Part shown: in pieces, positions 1-11,627 of the stretch
How the letters are laid out: the number at the start of each line of letters is the position of its first letter
Numbering within the stretch: the first letter of the stretch is position 1
Origin: Gymnothorax reevesii
Taxonomy: Eukaryota > Chordata > Actinopteri > Anguilliformes > Muraenidae
Direction of reading: 5' to 3'
DNA length: 64,000 nt
Assembly (NCBI GenBank): GCA_029721435.1
Contig: CM056576.1
Span: 75,967,876 to 76,031,875 of the forward strand
Program-made: the position numbers and the translations under genes
The notes under the pieces: generated by a model
Seen by the model: the letters and a program-made list of their open reading frames with translations, nothing else
Database searches by the model: none
Told to the model about the DNA's origin: nothing

Positions 1-308
1 GGAGGGTCCTCCCTCTGTGTTTTCCTCCGGCTCAACTCCGTGAAAAGATTCAGAATCCAGGTCCGATCTGTGCCTGAAGAGGCAGGATTCGTCGGCTCTC
101 TGCAAGAGTTGGTTGGGCACCTGCACTGGCTGCAGGATCTGAGGAGCTGCGGTATACATCATCACCCCGGAAGTGACATAAGGGTGGATGGTGTGTGGTA
201 TGGCGGGCTGCACCAAGACTGGCAGGGACCTCACTGAGTGCTGAAAACCTTGTGACTGCCATGGTGTCCAAGAGTTCAGCATCACAAAATGAGGGGGCCC
301 ATAATACC
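1..308 (-). CDS. 5' part of a large exon of an unrecognised gene, copy A; runs off the left edge
   Basis: On the minus strand the frame is open from a clear 3' splice site (pyrimidine run then CTAG, with AG at 309-310) to the window edge. It is the duplicate of the exon at 61235-62376 (offset 62068), with no length change within this part, so the reading frame is kept. The encoded stretch is rich in Pro, Trp and aromatic residues (YYGPPHF at its start). No domain is recognised. The 2-bp length difference between copies lies in the intron's T/A run, not in the exon. Function unknown; the other copy shows what the complete exon looks like. Confidence 0.5.
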
Positions 309-1044
309 CTAGAAAAAGAGCAGAGTATTTTCCATTGGTTAAGCTATTGTCTAGCTAAAAAAAAAGAATTCAACGAGGTGATGTTTTTCAAAATTGTCAA
401 ACACTCGTCTCTAAGCATGGCAGCAATGGACCTGAAATCTATGAATATCTATGTTTACAAACAATTTTCTGGGAGATGACTTAACTAATTTATAAAGACG
501 TATTGATCATTTGTGTTGTCATTTGCTATCGAAAATAAATTTGACTGTCCTACTAAACTGCTGATCAAGAAAAGTAAACTGAAAGGTTTAAGTCATTAAG
601 CTTTGAAGGGCGAGGTTTTGGCTTCCCTTTGTTAGGGCCGACGAGCCACCACTGGTAGGAATCATCATGGCTCAGTGACTGTCATCATTTGCAACTTCTA
701 CCTGCATTGGCTCAAGAAATTTACTGGCAATACAGTGAATCGGGAGTAATTTATAATTTTTCATGGTTCGCTCACTTTTTGCTGAATTTAGATTTTATGG
801 TGTTATTCATATGGAAATTGTCCATTGTCAGTCCTGTTTGTCTGACATTGGGCAATGTTAATAAAAGTTAATTTTAAAACATTTGGTTTTAAAAGTTCCT
901 CACTCTGCTCTGTTGAGTGAGCGCTATTCCGTGATGTCACTATGAGTAATGTAGTTGTGGGAGGTACTACCCAAATTCCAAAATAGTTGGGACAAAGTGT
1001 AAATTTTGAATAAAATCAAAATGCAATGACTTTCAAATCACACC
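1..1044 (+). repeat. Direct duplication, copy A (partner 62069-63112)
   Basis: This segment matches 62069-63112 base for base apart from scattered substitutions and a 2-bp indel, in the same orientation. It contains the exon start, its upstream intron and the left end of a Tc1 element. Homology resumes at 1816-2460 with 63126-63660. The window starts inside the duplication, so its true left limit is not visible. Confidence 0.95.
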
Positions 1045-2540
1045 AGCCAGTATTTTATTTACAATAGAACAGAGATAACATAGCAAATGTAGAAACTGAG
1101 AAATTCAATTTCATCCACAAAATGATTTCAAATTTGATGGCTGCAACAGGTCTCAAAAAAGTAGGGACAGGGGCATGTTTATCATGGTGTAGCATCCCCT
1201 CATCTTTTTAACACAGAGCGGAGATGTCTGGGCATTGAGGAGACAAGTTTCTTGAGTTTATCCATTGGAATTTGATCCCACTCTTGTTTAATACAGGCCT
1301 GCAGCTGCTGGAGAGTTTTGGGTCTCCTTTGACGGACTTTTCGTTTAATTACGCGCCAAATGTTCTCAATCGGTGAAAAATCAGGACTGCAGGCATGCCA
1401 GATCAGCAGATGGACTCTTCTACTATGAAGCCATGCAGTTGTAATAACTGCAGTATGTGGTTTTACATTGTCCTGTTGAAATACACAAAGCCTTCCCTAG
1501 AATAGATGTCATCTGGAGGGGAGCGTATGTTGCTCTAAAACCTTTATATATCTTTCAGCATTCATGGTACTTTTTAAAACATGCAAGTGTCCCACACCAT
1601 ATTCACTAATGCATCCCCATACCATGAGAGATGCTGGCTTTTGAACAGTATGCTGATAACAAGAGGGGTGGTCTTTCTCCTATTTAGCCCAGGGGACATG
1701 ACCCTCATGATTTCCAACAGTCAAATTTGGACTCGTCTGACCTTTTCCACTTTGTTGCCACCTTGGCCCACAAAGCACAGCAGCGCTTCTGGATCATGCT
1801 CAACAATGGCTTCATTTTTGCATGATAGAGTTTTAGGTGGCATCTGTGGATGGCACGGCTGACTGTGTTTAGTGACAGTGGTTTCTTGAAGTATTCCTGG
1901 GCTCATTTAGTAATGTCAATGACAGAATCATGCTGGTGAGTGACACGGTGGTGTCTGAGGGCCCGAAGATCACAGGCATCCAGTAAAGGTCTTTTGCCTT
2001 GTCCCTTACGCACAGAGATTTTTCAAGTTTCTCTGAACATTTTGATGATGTTATGCACTGTCGATGATGAGACTTTCAAAGCCTTTGTAATGTGACATTG
2101 AAGAACATTTGTTTTTAAAGTATTCCACAATTTCTTTTACACAAGCCTTCACAGGATGGAGAGACTCTGGCCATCTTTACTTCTGAGAGACTCAGCCTCT
2201 CTAAGACATCCCTTTTATGGTTAATAATGTTACACAATTGATGTCAGTTAACTTAATTACTTGCTAAATGTTCTTTCAGCTGATTCTCTTACATAATAAT
2301 GGCTTTTTCAGCCCTTTTTTTTTTGCCTGTGTCCCAACTTTTTTGAGACCTGTTGCAACCAGAAAATTTGAAAAAAGCTAATTTCGTGGATAAAAATGTA
2401 AAATGTCTCAGTCTCAACATTTTAAATGTTATCTGTGTTCTATTGTAAATAACACATTAGCTCATGTGATCTGAAAGTCATTACATTTTGATTTTATTCA
2501 CAATTCACACTTTGACCCAACTATTTTGGAATTGGGGTTG
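967..2540 (-). mobile_element. Tc1/mariner-type transposon with ~215-bp terminal inverted repeats
   Basis: The ends CTACCCAAATTCC... and ...GGAATTGGGGTTG are inverted copies flanked by TA (965-966 and 2541-2542), the Tc1/mariner target. Inverted similarity extends about 215 bp inward, with gaps, to the motif around GGTCTCAAAAAAGT. The transposase is encoded on the minus strand and is broken. The element is present in both copies of the terminal duplication, so it was there before the duplication. Confidence 0.9.
1185..2174 (-). pseudogene. Broken Tc1 transposase
   Basis: Read on the minus strand the segment gives recognisable Tc1 transposase pieces: a stretch with LLCFVGQGG in a shifted frame around 1721-1906, and a C-terminal part around 1260-1400 encoding SPIENIWRVIKRK followed by QRRPKTLQQL, the conserved region containing the final catalytic acidic residue of Tc1 enzymes. 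Several frameshifts and stops break it. It cannot make an active enzyme. Confidence 0.8.
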
Positions 2541-2603
2541 TATTTATTTTTAATTTATTCCTAATTATACAGTTTTCCATCAAAATGCAAAACATTTCAC
2601 ATG

Positions 2604-2823
2604 GTATAGATCAGGGGTCCTCAATCTTTCCCAGAAAGGGCCAGTGTGGGTGCAGGCTTTCATTGCAACCAAGCTATTACACACCTGATACTACTAATCA
2701 ACCCCTGGACTCTTTGCTAATAAGCTTGATTAGTAGTATCAGGAGTGTAGCTGCTTGGTTGCAAAGAAAGCTTGCACCCACACCGGCCCTTTCTGGAAAA
2801 GATTGGAGACCTCTGATATAGAT
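2604..2823. mobile_element. hAT-type MITE, ~204 bp, with 8-bp target duplication
   Basis: The body (2612-2815) begins CAGGGGTCCTCAATC and ends with its inverted copy ...GACCTCTG; the two halves fold on each other almost throughout. It is flanked by GTATAGAT (2604-2611) and ATATAGAT (2816-2823), an 8-bp duplication with one mismatch. CAGGGGTC ends and 8-bp duplications are typical of hAT elements. It has no coding capacity. A second member is at 34599-34802. Confidence 0.85.
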
Positions 2824-3619
2824 AAAAGGTTTCCATGGAGCTGGGATGCTTCAGCTGATGTTAGAAAGATCTAAGCCATTAATTGGTTGTTGCAGTGCTT
2901 GGTATTTTTTGTTGCTTTTTGCTTACATTTAAATTTAGTTTAGGGTATTGCAGGCATGCATACAGCATTTTTTTTTTCTCCAGCTATGGGAATTTCATGG
3001 TGGAGATAAGCTATATCAAAACCATTATCAAAGTTAATTCTTTCAGACAAAAGTACAACTGCAGGAAATTTCCAAGCACATTCTCCCCAAAAATTTTGAC
3101 CTGTTAAGCAAAACATATGCAATCTGGGCTGAGCGACACATTTTAATGCATGAAGTTTCTTCGTCCCTGGTAAAAGAAACTTAGCGTCCTCTTGTTTCAT
3201 ACGATTTAGAGTTGCTGAAAGTTTGGCCTGTGAGAATTATCAAGTAGTTCAACTATAAATAAGTTGTTCATTGTTTTAAGTTTTACACAATTGCTGCCAT
3301 ATATTTTGCCTTCTTTTTTTGCAGTACTGCGCTAAGGTCTTAGCCCCTAAAATTGATTATTTTTTTTAATGTTTTACTTTAATGGAATACAATTATTTTT
3401 AAAAATGGTTGAATTTCAGTATTGAAAGTTCATGCAGCCTTAACAGAGCCTGTAACTGAATCAATCCATGTCTGGACCAGTCTCATGAGCTTCGAAAAAG
3501 CTAATATTTATGGCTGCATTTTTACCTCAAGTTTGCTGGTAAGACAGTACAATACAATTTTTGTGCTCACATATGAACTGTTAGATTTCTACCAACACCA
3601 GAAAATTAGATTGAGAAGT
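2824..3619. other. AT-rich sequence, nothing recognised
   Basis: Only short open frames occur here, without codon structure, splice context or a recognisable protein. I see no repeat structure beyond A/T runs. Confidence 0.3.
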
Positions 3620-3870
3620 GAAAATCAGCTAATCGGGAATGAAATATAATTGTTCATGGGTTACTCACCTCTTGCTGAATTCAGATGCATGTCGTTAATG
3701 GTATGGAAATTGCGAGCGTCCATCGTCAGCGCTGTCTCTCCAAAATGAGATAACCTGAAGTGAGGATAATTTTAAAATGCTTGACTCAAAAAATGCTAGA
3801 CTCATGGAGCGTTTGTTGCTGCGTAATTGTCATGGTGACTTATGTAGTTATGAAAGTTATTTACTTTCCA
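3620..3870 (+). repeat. Diverged third copy of the region at 730-950
   Basis: The order of short matches is kept (CGGGA..TAAT, TTCATGG, CTCAC.TCTTGCTGAATT, TATGGAAATTG, GTCCAT.GTCAG), but with many substitutions and gaps relative to 730-950. This suggests an older local duplication of the same upstream or intron sequence, before the recent ~62-kb duplication. Confidence 0.55.
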
Positions 3871-4007
3871 ATTTATTTGGAATTAGCCCGTTGCGACATG
3901 GCGTAGGAGCTGGGCATTGTGGGATTGAAGTGGGGTGTCGCTGTTGCAGATGACGTGAGTGCTCGCTTGCGCGTCAATGTTATTAGCGATTCAGCCCAAT
4001 TTCTATT

Positions 4008-4200
4008 TATTTATTTCATTTAACCTTTATTTAACCAGGAAGGTCCCGGCAAGTGAGCCCTGGGGGTTGAGGTGGGGAGGGAGAGGACAAGTTGCATAGC
4101 CAATTAGATCAGGGGATGATTTGGTGGCACCGTGGCAGGTAGAGAGAGCCAGGTTGGGTTGGGACTTAAAGCTATGACAACGGGGATCCCCCTACTCTTA
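4008..4200. repeat. Dispersed repeat with TTTAACCTTTATTTAACCAG motif
   Basis: The start (TTTATTTATTTCATTTAACC followed by TTTATTTAACCAGG) is a sequence commonly seen in interspersed repeats of fish genomes; family not assigned. No coding capacity. Confidence 0.4.
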
Positions 4201-4467
4201 TTGAAGATCTGTTCCAGAAATGCTAGCAGTAATAGTGCTTTCGATCAATATACCCTTAGTTTAGTCTCAAAGTTTCAAAGTCATGGCTACACGTAATTGG
4301 CGAAGTCGCTTTCTCTCGGTTTAATTCCGTTGTTCGAAGCTCGCATTAGAGAAAAGGTGTAGCTAGAGAGCGAATGTAGCAATCCCTAGCTGTAGCATTA
4401 GCATTAGCTCGGGAAAATGACTAGTTGCCGAACGGAAAGTGCAAGTCAACGCTAGCATTAGCGGACT

Positions 4468-4855
4468 GTCTAATTTCAACGGCTATATCACCGTTAAAAT
4501 ATTAATATAATATATATTATCTTCAAAAAGTCTGGAGGATCTGACACCGGGGTGACAGAGGCAATATAACAGAGTATCAAAATCCAGAAGTATGAGAAAT
4601 TTCACTGCGGAATATTTTAATCATGACCGTCTGAATGTGTGGTATGCATTACACATTGAGACAATGTGCTTTCTTACTCAACTTGGTGATCTGTGTAATT
4701 TCAATGGCTATATATCACCTTATTTCCAAAATGGCTCAATAATCTGACACTGGGGTAGCAGTATAACAGAGGATCAAAATCCAGCAGTATAAGAAATTTT
4801 ACTGTGGAATATTTTAATTCAGACTCTCTGAATGTCGTATGAGTTACAATGATCA
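4468..4855 (+). repeat. Two-unit diverged tandem duplication (~225-bp period)
   Basis: Unit 1 (4468-4665) and unit 2 (4694-4855) share an ordered series of motifs: TAATTTCAA.GGCTATAT, GATCTGACAC.GGGGT, ATAACAGAG.ATCAAAATCCAG, GAAATTT.ACTG.GGAATATTTTAAT and CTCTGAATGT. No protein is encoded. Confidence 0.75.
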
Positions 4856-5930
4856 AGTTAGTTATTATCAGGTTAATCTGTATCTAATTTCAAATAAAAT
4901 TTGCTACCTGTATTTACATGTAGAATGGCATCAACTGTGGAGTTTACATGATGCTCTCCAAAAAGAAGAGAGACAGTCCTCACACTTTTAACTTCAGAAG
5001 CGCGCTGAAGCAAGCCACAGATTAAAGCAGCAGCTGAAGCCAAAACAAGGCCATTTCAATGAGGTCCATGTAAGTAAGAAGGTTAGTCAGTTTTCTTTAC
5101 ATTTCAGAAAATACATTACTTTAAGTGTATTAAGCCCTGTTTAAGAACAGTTAGTGGAGTTAGTTTGACCAAATAATTTGCTTGGCTTTTCATAAGCGCT
5201 GATATGACAGCACTGAAACATTTTCCGATGTGTATGTCTCTGATCACCATGATATGATTAAAAAGAGGGATGGACCTCAAAGAAAGTTTGTGATTTTTTG
5301 CGTTGTCAGACTATTGCCGTCTTTACCATATTATGTCCTCTCTATAAATGGAACTAAAAGGCATTTATTTTGTCGTTATCATTTCATAATAATTATTGGC
5401 TTCACATTAATTTTGATAATTCAGCAAATTAGTACTTTCATTTTTAAAGTGAACAAAAATGGGAGTAATCATATTTTGAAAGCAGTTGAACAGTGAGTCC
5501 ACTGCAGGCCTTTCAAACCCCCCACAGCGAGTCACTGTTGGATCACTGCGCTGCTGATATACAGTCTAATCAAAATATCAAGCCTATAATAGCACAAACT
5601 CTACTGCTACTCAGTAGAAATTGTTTGATTAATGTAAGGCACATTTTGAAGCCATCTTGTTTCCTGACTCCACTCTATATCCACTCTGAAACAGTTCATG
5701 AGGCTTATTTAGAAAATAAGACAAGCCACTCAGTTGACCAAGGAGATGGAAAACCTTGATTACTTGTTTGATGTCATGATCCCTTAGGTACTCTACTATA
5801 GGGGACATTTGAAAGTCCATTTATTTCTAAATAGTTCTGAAATACAGTATTCATTGAAGAAAAATATTCAAAAGCTGTTTCAAATTAATCCATTAATGAT
5901 TTATCCTTTCCTCAAAGTTATCTTTTCTTT
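4856..5930. other. Non-coding stretch, nothing recognised
   Basis: Open frames of up to 88 codons occur (5230-5496, 5493-5759) but show no domain, no splice context and ordinary AT-rich composition. I do not regard them as genes. Confidence 0.3.
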
Positions 5931-7302
5931 ACATTCTTATCCACAAAATTAGCTCATTTCAAATTTTATGGCTGCTACAGGTCTCAAAAAAGTTGAGACA
6001 CAGGCAAAAAGGGCAGAAAAAGCAATTATGTAAGAGAATCAGCGGAAAGAACATTTAGCAAGTAATTACATCAACTGGCTTCAGGTGTTTAACATGATTG
6101 GCTATAAAAAAGATCTCTCAGAGAGGCTGAGTCTCTAAGAAGTAAAGATGGCCAGAGGCTCTCCAACCCATGAAGGCTTGCGTAAAAAAAATAGTGGAAT
6201 ACTTTAAAAACAATGTTGCTCAACGTAAAATCGCAAAGGCTTTGAAGGTTTCATCATTGACAGTGCATAACTCCATCTAAAGATTCAGAGAAACTGGAAA
6301 AATCTCTGTGCGTAAGGGACAAGGCCGAAGACCTTTACTGGATGCCCGTGATCTTCGGGCCCTCAGACGCCACTGCATCACTCACCAGCATAATTCTGTC
6401 ATTGACATTATTAAATGGGCCCAGGAATACTTCAAGAAACCACTGTCTGTAAACACAGTCTGACCTGCCATCCACAGATGCCACCTAAAACGCTATCATG
6501 CCAAAAGGAAGCCATTGTTGAGCATGATCCAGAAGCGCTGCTGTACTCTGTGGGCCAAGGCTCATGTAAAATGGACTTTTGCAAAGTGGCAAAGTGTCCT
6601 GTGGTCAGACAAGTCCAAATTTGACATTCTTGTTCGAAATCAGGGGAGTCGTTTCCTCTGGGCTAAATAGGAGAAAGACCACCCCTCCTGTTATCAGCAT
6701 ACTGTTCAAAAGCCAGCATCTCTGATGGTATGGGGATGCATTAATGCTTATGTAGTGCGGAACTCGTATGTTTTAAAGCACACCATGAATGCTGAAAGGT
6801 ATAAAAAAAGGTTTTAAAGCAACATTTGCTCCCCTGCAGACAAAATCTATTCCAGGGAAGGCCTTGTGTATTTCAGCAGGTGAATGCCTGCTGTCCTGAT
6901 TTTTCACCGATTGAGAACATTTGGCACATAATTAAACGAAAAGTCCGTCAAAGGAGACCCAAAACTCTCCAGCAGCTGGAAGCCTGTATTTAACAAGAGT
7001 GGGATTATATTCCAATGGCTCAACTCAAGAAACTTGTCTCCTCAATGCCCAGACGCCTCCACTCTGTGTTAAAAAGAAGAGGGAATGCTTCATCCTGGTA
7101 AACTGGTCGCTGTCCCAACTTTTTTGAGACCTATAGCAGCCATCAAATTTGATAAAATTGTAAAATTTCACAGTTTCAACAATTGCTATGTTGTCTCTGT
7201 TCTATTGTTAATAAAATACTGGCTGGTGTGATTTGAAAGTCATTGTGTTTTGATTTTATTCAAAATTTACACTTTGTCCCAACTATTTTGGAATAGGGGT
7301 TG
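5931..7302 (+). mobile_element. Tc1/mariner-type transposon, same family as 967-2540, outer left end missing
   Basis: The right end (...GGAATAGGGGTTG then TA at 7303-7304) and about 215 bp of right inverted repeat are intact. The left copy starts only at the inner part (TTATCCACAAAATTAG), so about 150 bp of the outer left repeat is lost. The transposase lies on the plus strand. Confidence 0.85.
6148..7110 (+). pseudogene. Broken Tc1 transposase
   Basis: Begins at an ATG giving MARGSPTH and continues with the Tc1 order: N-terminal DNA-binding part, then the catalytic part. The stretch near 6390-6620 and the C-terminal part near 6900-7060 (SPIENIWHIIKRK region followed by QRRPKTLQQL) are recognisable, but in different frames. 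A premature stop near 6280 and further frameshifts inactivate it. Confidence 0.8.
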
Positions 7303-7304
7303 TA

Positions 7305-9275
7305 TAAAGAACACATATCAAAAGGCATGCGTAATTTGATGCGGGCTGGTAGCAATTTAAGTAAATTAATTTTTTTTATCTCTAGCTTCCATGGAGGGCT
7401 CTGGAGGAGGGCTTCATCTCTTCATAATCTGCGGCCCGAACCCCAGTTCTCCCCACCATCGGAATCTTAAAAAGGAGAAAATAGAGAAACAGTTTGCAGA
7501 ATACTTACGGTGCGCACGCCTTGCCTGCCTCCTCATAACTGCACGTTTCCTCCTTTTCAGCTCTGGCTGTGTCTGATAATTATGAGGCACAGCTGTGTTC
7601 CCTCATGCCTCTCTCCTCCAGGCCCGCCTAGCCTCATGACTTGCAGGTGGTGGGAACTGTCCACGGTCCTGCAAGTCTAGGGAGTGCTGCGCGGACGTCG
7701 GCTCTCTGTCTGCTGTCCGTTGTGCTGAAGTTCTGCTCCGCACCATTGTTGAAAGGGAGGGGAATTGACTGTTGTGGGTGTGCTGACGTGGTCGAGGAGC
7801 GTGGCCACGATCCGGTTTGCCACAAGGCTGAGCACTGAAGCTGCAAAGATACCAACTGACATTGTTAGTTTTGATTTATTGTAACTGTGATGACCCCGGA
7901 GTGAATGCCTTCTGTTTTTCATCCAATTCAGTTACTTGGATGCGTATTAGAAGTGCTGTTACATTTCATTGGTTTACGTCCATGTTTCCCCTCCTCCCAC
8001 GTGATGTGTGTTTTGTGTCTAATTGCTCTTGTGATCTGTTGCAAGGTCCTGTATTGTAATTATCCTTTGAGCTTAGAGTCAAACAGTTTTCTGAACACTG
8101 CGCTCTCCCATTGGGGTTCCTTCCACCTCTGTACCTTATTGCTGTCAATTAACCTGACCATTGGATTGTACTTTGCCTCTGTGCTTGATTCCTGGCCTGG
8201 GCCACTACAAACCAATCAAACAGTTCATTACATGTAAATCCACACATGTTGTTTATATTTTGGTTTGCCCTTGGCCATGTTTGTATGTAGGTTAAACAAC
8301 TAGAGCCTTACGAACTAGAATTTTGGAACATTTGAGTGCAGTCATGAGATGTGATGTAACCTCATCTGTTTACCGACACTTCCTCACTGCTGTTCATTCT
8401 CTTTCTGATTTGAAATTCTTGGACATTGAGTTAGTATTGCCTAACAGAAGAGGCGGGGACTTGGATAAAAAACTTTTACAGAGGGAGGCTTTTTAGATCT
8501 GTGAATGTAAAAGCTTCTTTCCTAAAGGGATGAATGAAGATATAAACGACTCACGTTTTTTATAGATCTCATCATGTGTTTTATGATTATATACTATATA
8601 ACTATTTTAGTAGTAATATGTTTGGTTTTTTTAATGGGATAATTGCTTCCACTTACCTAGGCTTGGGTGTAGCCCCTCCCATGACACCTCTCTGTCAATT
8701 GTGTGATTGCTATTGCTCTTTCTTAATTGTTTGTCAGTGGTTTTTTTTCCATGAACATTGAGAATAGCGATGTGCTGAAACGTCTGCTCATGCTCCTTAT
8801 TAAAGTTGCTTCTTTTTACGAAGACTTTTTTTGTCTTTTTTATTCAGAGTGCGCATCAATTTCATATCTTTCATTTTTTATTTTTTCATTTCTGGGCCAT
8901 AACAATTACATTATTCTCTGATGGGTGTCACCGTCAGGCCTACGAACAAATATGTTGCTTTTTTGAAGTTTGGCTCAGTGGTGGAGTGTATGCTCATTTT
9001 CTTAAGGATAAAACTGTACCATTTAAGTGTTTTGTGCAACGGTTCCGAGTAATATTTATTTTCCTTTAGCCAGTGCTTTAATGATTTATTTAAATACGGG
9101 TTTGGTTTGGTCTGCCCTGTTCATCTATAAATGACGGTATTGCACCCCATATGACATTGTTCAGCGGCACCAATCAGGATAAATAAAGGCTGGCAGACAA
9201 GAGCAGCTTCTCGAGTAGGGGTGTAACGATTCTGAATGTTTTTAAAGGGATAGGGGCGAACATCTGAGTTTTCCC
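7305..9275. other. Non-coding stretch, nothing recognised
   Basis: Several 60-110-codon open frames are present (for example 7905-8237), but they overlap on both strands, have no recognisable domain and no matching splice or promoter signals. I see no terminal repeats or long duplications in this interval. Confidence 0.3.
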
Positions 9276-9279
9276 TTTT

Positions 9280-9960
9280 CCTTTATTAAAGGGGACCTAA
9301 CATGCTGATCCTTCTCTTAATACATATTAGTAATGTTATAATGTTGGTTGTCCATGCTCAACCTCTGAAAAGTTTCTAAATATAAGATCCAGGGATTTTG
9401 CCATAATCCAAGAACATGATTTCGTGAGCGTGATTTCCTCTCTGAACAGCTCCTCCCGAGATCTTCACGAGATCTGGGTAAAACCTGACGTCAGGTTGTG
9501 CCGTCCAATTAGTACAGACCTAGCCAGAGTACACCACTGCGCTGGACCTGCCCACTCCAGAAACTATTCTAGCAGGCACTAACAACGGCAGATCATACTA
9601 TGTCTTAGTAGTGTTTCCACTTTTGGAAATACAAAAGAAGAACCGCAGATCATTTGAGGTGCAATTTTGTTTGTAGCTCTCCCAAAGCTACTTGTCCGTT
9701 TAGTTTTGGAGGCGAAGAAAAACAAATATTCCTCTTCCAAAAGACGATGCCACCACAAATCAGTGGGTAGCTTTTTTTTGTTTGCTTGCAGAAAACGGCC
9801 ACGGCCAAAGCGAACATTAGCTGTTTGTGCTCAGCATTTCACCAAAGACAGCTTTGTCAATAAAGGATAATTCGACACAGGATAAGCGTTTCAGCTGCCT
9901 CTCAAACCTGAAGCGGTTGCATCGATCAAACGCTTGGAGCCACAAGCTGTAAGTAACCAT
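9280..9960 (+). pseudogene. Degenerate THAP-domain-like coding sequence within a repeat
   Basis: A frame at 9667-9870 ends with VCAQHFTKDSF, matching the C-terminal signature of THAP zinc fingers (hydrophobic, C-x2-HF, then F). The preceding FFLFACRKRPRP-type stretch is degraded, and the upstream C-x2-C pair and conserved Trp are not intact. Downstream sequence continues the theme in shifted frames. The upstream AAAGGGGACCTAACATGC motif resembles the start of common fish interspersed repeats, so this is more likely a transposon-linked THAP fragment than a host gene. Confidence 0.45.
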
Positions 9961-11120
9961 GTAACAGCAAATAATGTAAGTGAAGCTAATGTGTTACGGG
10001 TGGCTAGCACTAACAACTGGCCTCAAACGCAGGCTTTGTAAAATATCTGAAGATAAAGCCTGTATTGGTCGCGACTGTCCGTGACTCTCAGACACAGAAG
10101 CCGTAAGTTGCTTTCCTGCATAAGCCAACCTGACGTAATAGCCAGTTGATTGTGGCTGTAGCACAGCGGCTAACGTAGCCAAGTTACTGTTGCTAATGTT
10201 TGTGTCCTAAATATGCAAGAGTGATATCAGGGGAAATTCTCCAGTGGGTGTGTGAATAAAAACCTCATTTGAAGCTAAGTTTTAATTCTTGTCTGTAATT
10301 TGGATGCTTGGTACAACTATTCACAGTAACAGAACTTGCTGTCTGTAAAACCTGTTTTGCAAGGGTTTGTCTCTGTGGTCATGACTGCTCGGTTACTACT
10401 GCTTGTTAGTTTGCGTGTCGTGCTAAAATGCTCCTGGTTCACTTTTATGCAGTAATTCTGATCGGCATGCTTGTGTTACTTCGGTAAGTATCAATGTGGC
10501 AGTTTCATCATTACGTTGCCTGATTGTAGCCACTACAGTTAGTGATCGCTTCAATAATCCATGACCGGGATCAGCCGGATACTTCACAAATGTCTGAGCA
10601 AGCTCTCTTATGCTACCATGAAAGCAATACGAAACGCAGAAGCTCTACCGATTTACAAATGATTTCTCTGCACTTCCTTGACATAATTTCATCACCCTTT
10701 AGAAATCGTTGTGGCTAATAAAAAGCCGAAAAAGGCGAAGATTAAATGGGTAATTCTTTCCTGTATAAGTGATCAATTCAATAGCACCAGAGAAGCAACT
10801 TGTCCCCGCTAATGGAACTTACGGTCTACAAAACCTGTATTATGTTCATAACATAACCAAGCTCTCTCTAGCTGTTGCGTACTATCCATAAAGCTGCTGT
10901 TGCATCAGACACAAAACAAATTTTTTTTTTGTAGATTAGTCTACATTCAAAGCCAATGCAAAGATGCAAGTACAGGCGTTATGGGCGCGTAAAGCAGCTT
11001 TCACACCGGATGCGAAACAAATTTTTTGCGCAACAGATTACATTCAAAGTCATGACTGCTTATCAGCTACTGCATGTTAGTGTGCATGCTCTGCTAATTA
11101 AAAATGCTTCTTGTTTGGAG
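9961..11120. other. Non-coding stretch with short internal duplications
   Basis: Related segments recur: GTCATGACTGCT...GTTAGT.TGC...TGCTAA near 10379 and 11048, and GC.GTTGC.....AAACAAATTTTTT near 10900 and 11010. These indicate old local duplications. No protein or RNA gene is seen. Confidence 0.35.
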
Positions 11121-11123
11121 CTG

Positions 11124-11480
11124 CCGGATACCTCACTCGGTTAAGGCACTGCGTTGCAGTGCAGAAGTGTCTATCAGAATGCGGGTTCGCGCCCCGGTCG
11201 TACCAACCGGCAGTGGTCGGCAGCTTTTTCAGCGTAGCGCACAATTAGCCATCGCGCTACAGGGTTTCAAATTGGGATGAGACTGCCGGGCAAGGGAAAT
11301 AAATAAAAACAGCTTTGTTCATTGCTCAAGCACCTCCTGTTGGCCAGACGGGCGCTTGTCAGGAGGATTCTAAGTCTGTTCATGTCCGGGTATCTTCCGG
11401 CCTCGTTCTGAACTTGCCAAGATTCAACCAATGAGTGTATAAGAAGCAGTGGCTGATGGGCACGTGCTTCGGAGTAGATC
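11124..11480 (+). repeat. tRNA-derived SINE-like repeat
   Basis: Near 11126 the sequence CTCACTCGGTTAAGGCACTG resembles a Pol III A box, and GCGGGTTCGCGCCCC about 60 bp further on is a good B box (GGTTCGNNNCC type). A non-tRNA body follows. The head does not fold into a complete tRNA by eye, so this is a SINE head rather than a tRNA gene. The right limit is uncertain. Confidence 0.5.
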
Positions 11481-11605
11481 ATTGTTTTTCAATGTAACTT
11501 CAGCTCTGCACCGCCACCAGAAGCTTATTTCATGGTTAGGCAGCACTGCACATTAGCCCCGATCTCGAACCTGTACCCTTTGCATTTTCAACATAGCCAT
11601 GTAGA

Positions 11606-11611
11606 CACATT
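11606..11611. repeat. 6-bp target duplication CACATT, left
   Basis: CACATT directly precedes the first base of the palindromic element; the same six bases directly follow its last base at 26703-26708. Confidence 0.8.
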
Positions 11612-11627
11612 AGAGAGAGATAATATG

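Noticed and set aside
1581..1862. Plus-strand frame of 93 codons
   Set aside because: Complement of the minus-strand Tc1 transposase remnant.
11126..11200. tRNA gene
   Set aside because: A and B boxes are present, but a complete cloverleaf with anticodon arm is not evident; fits a SINE head better.
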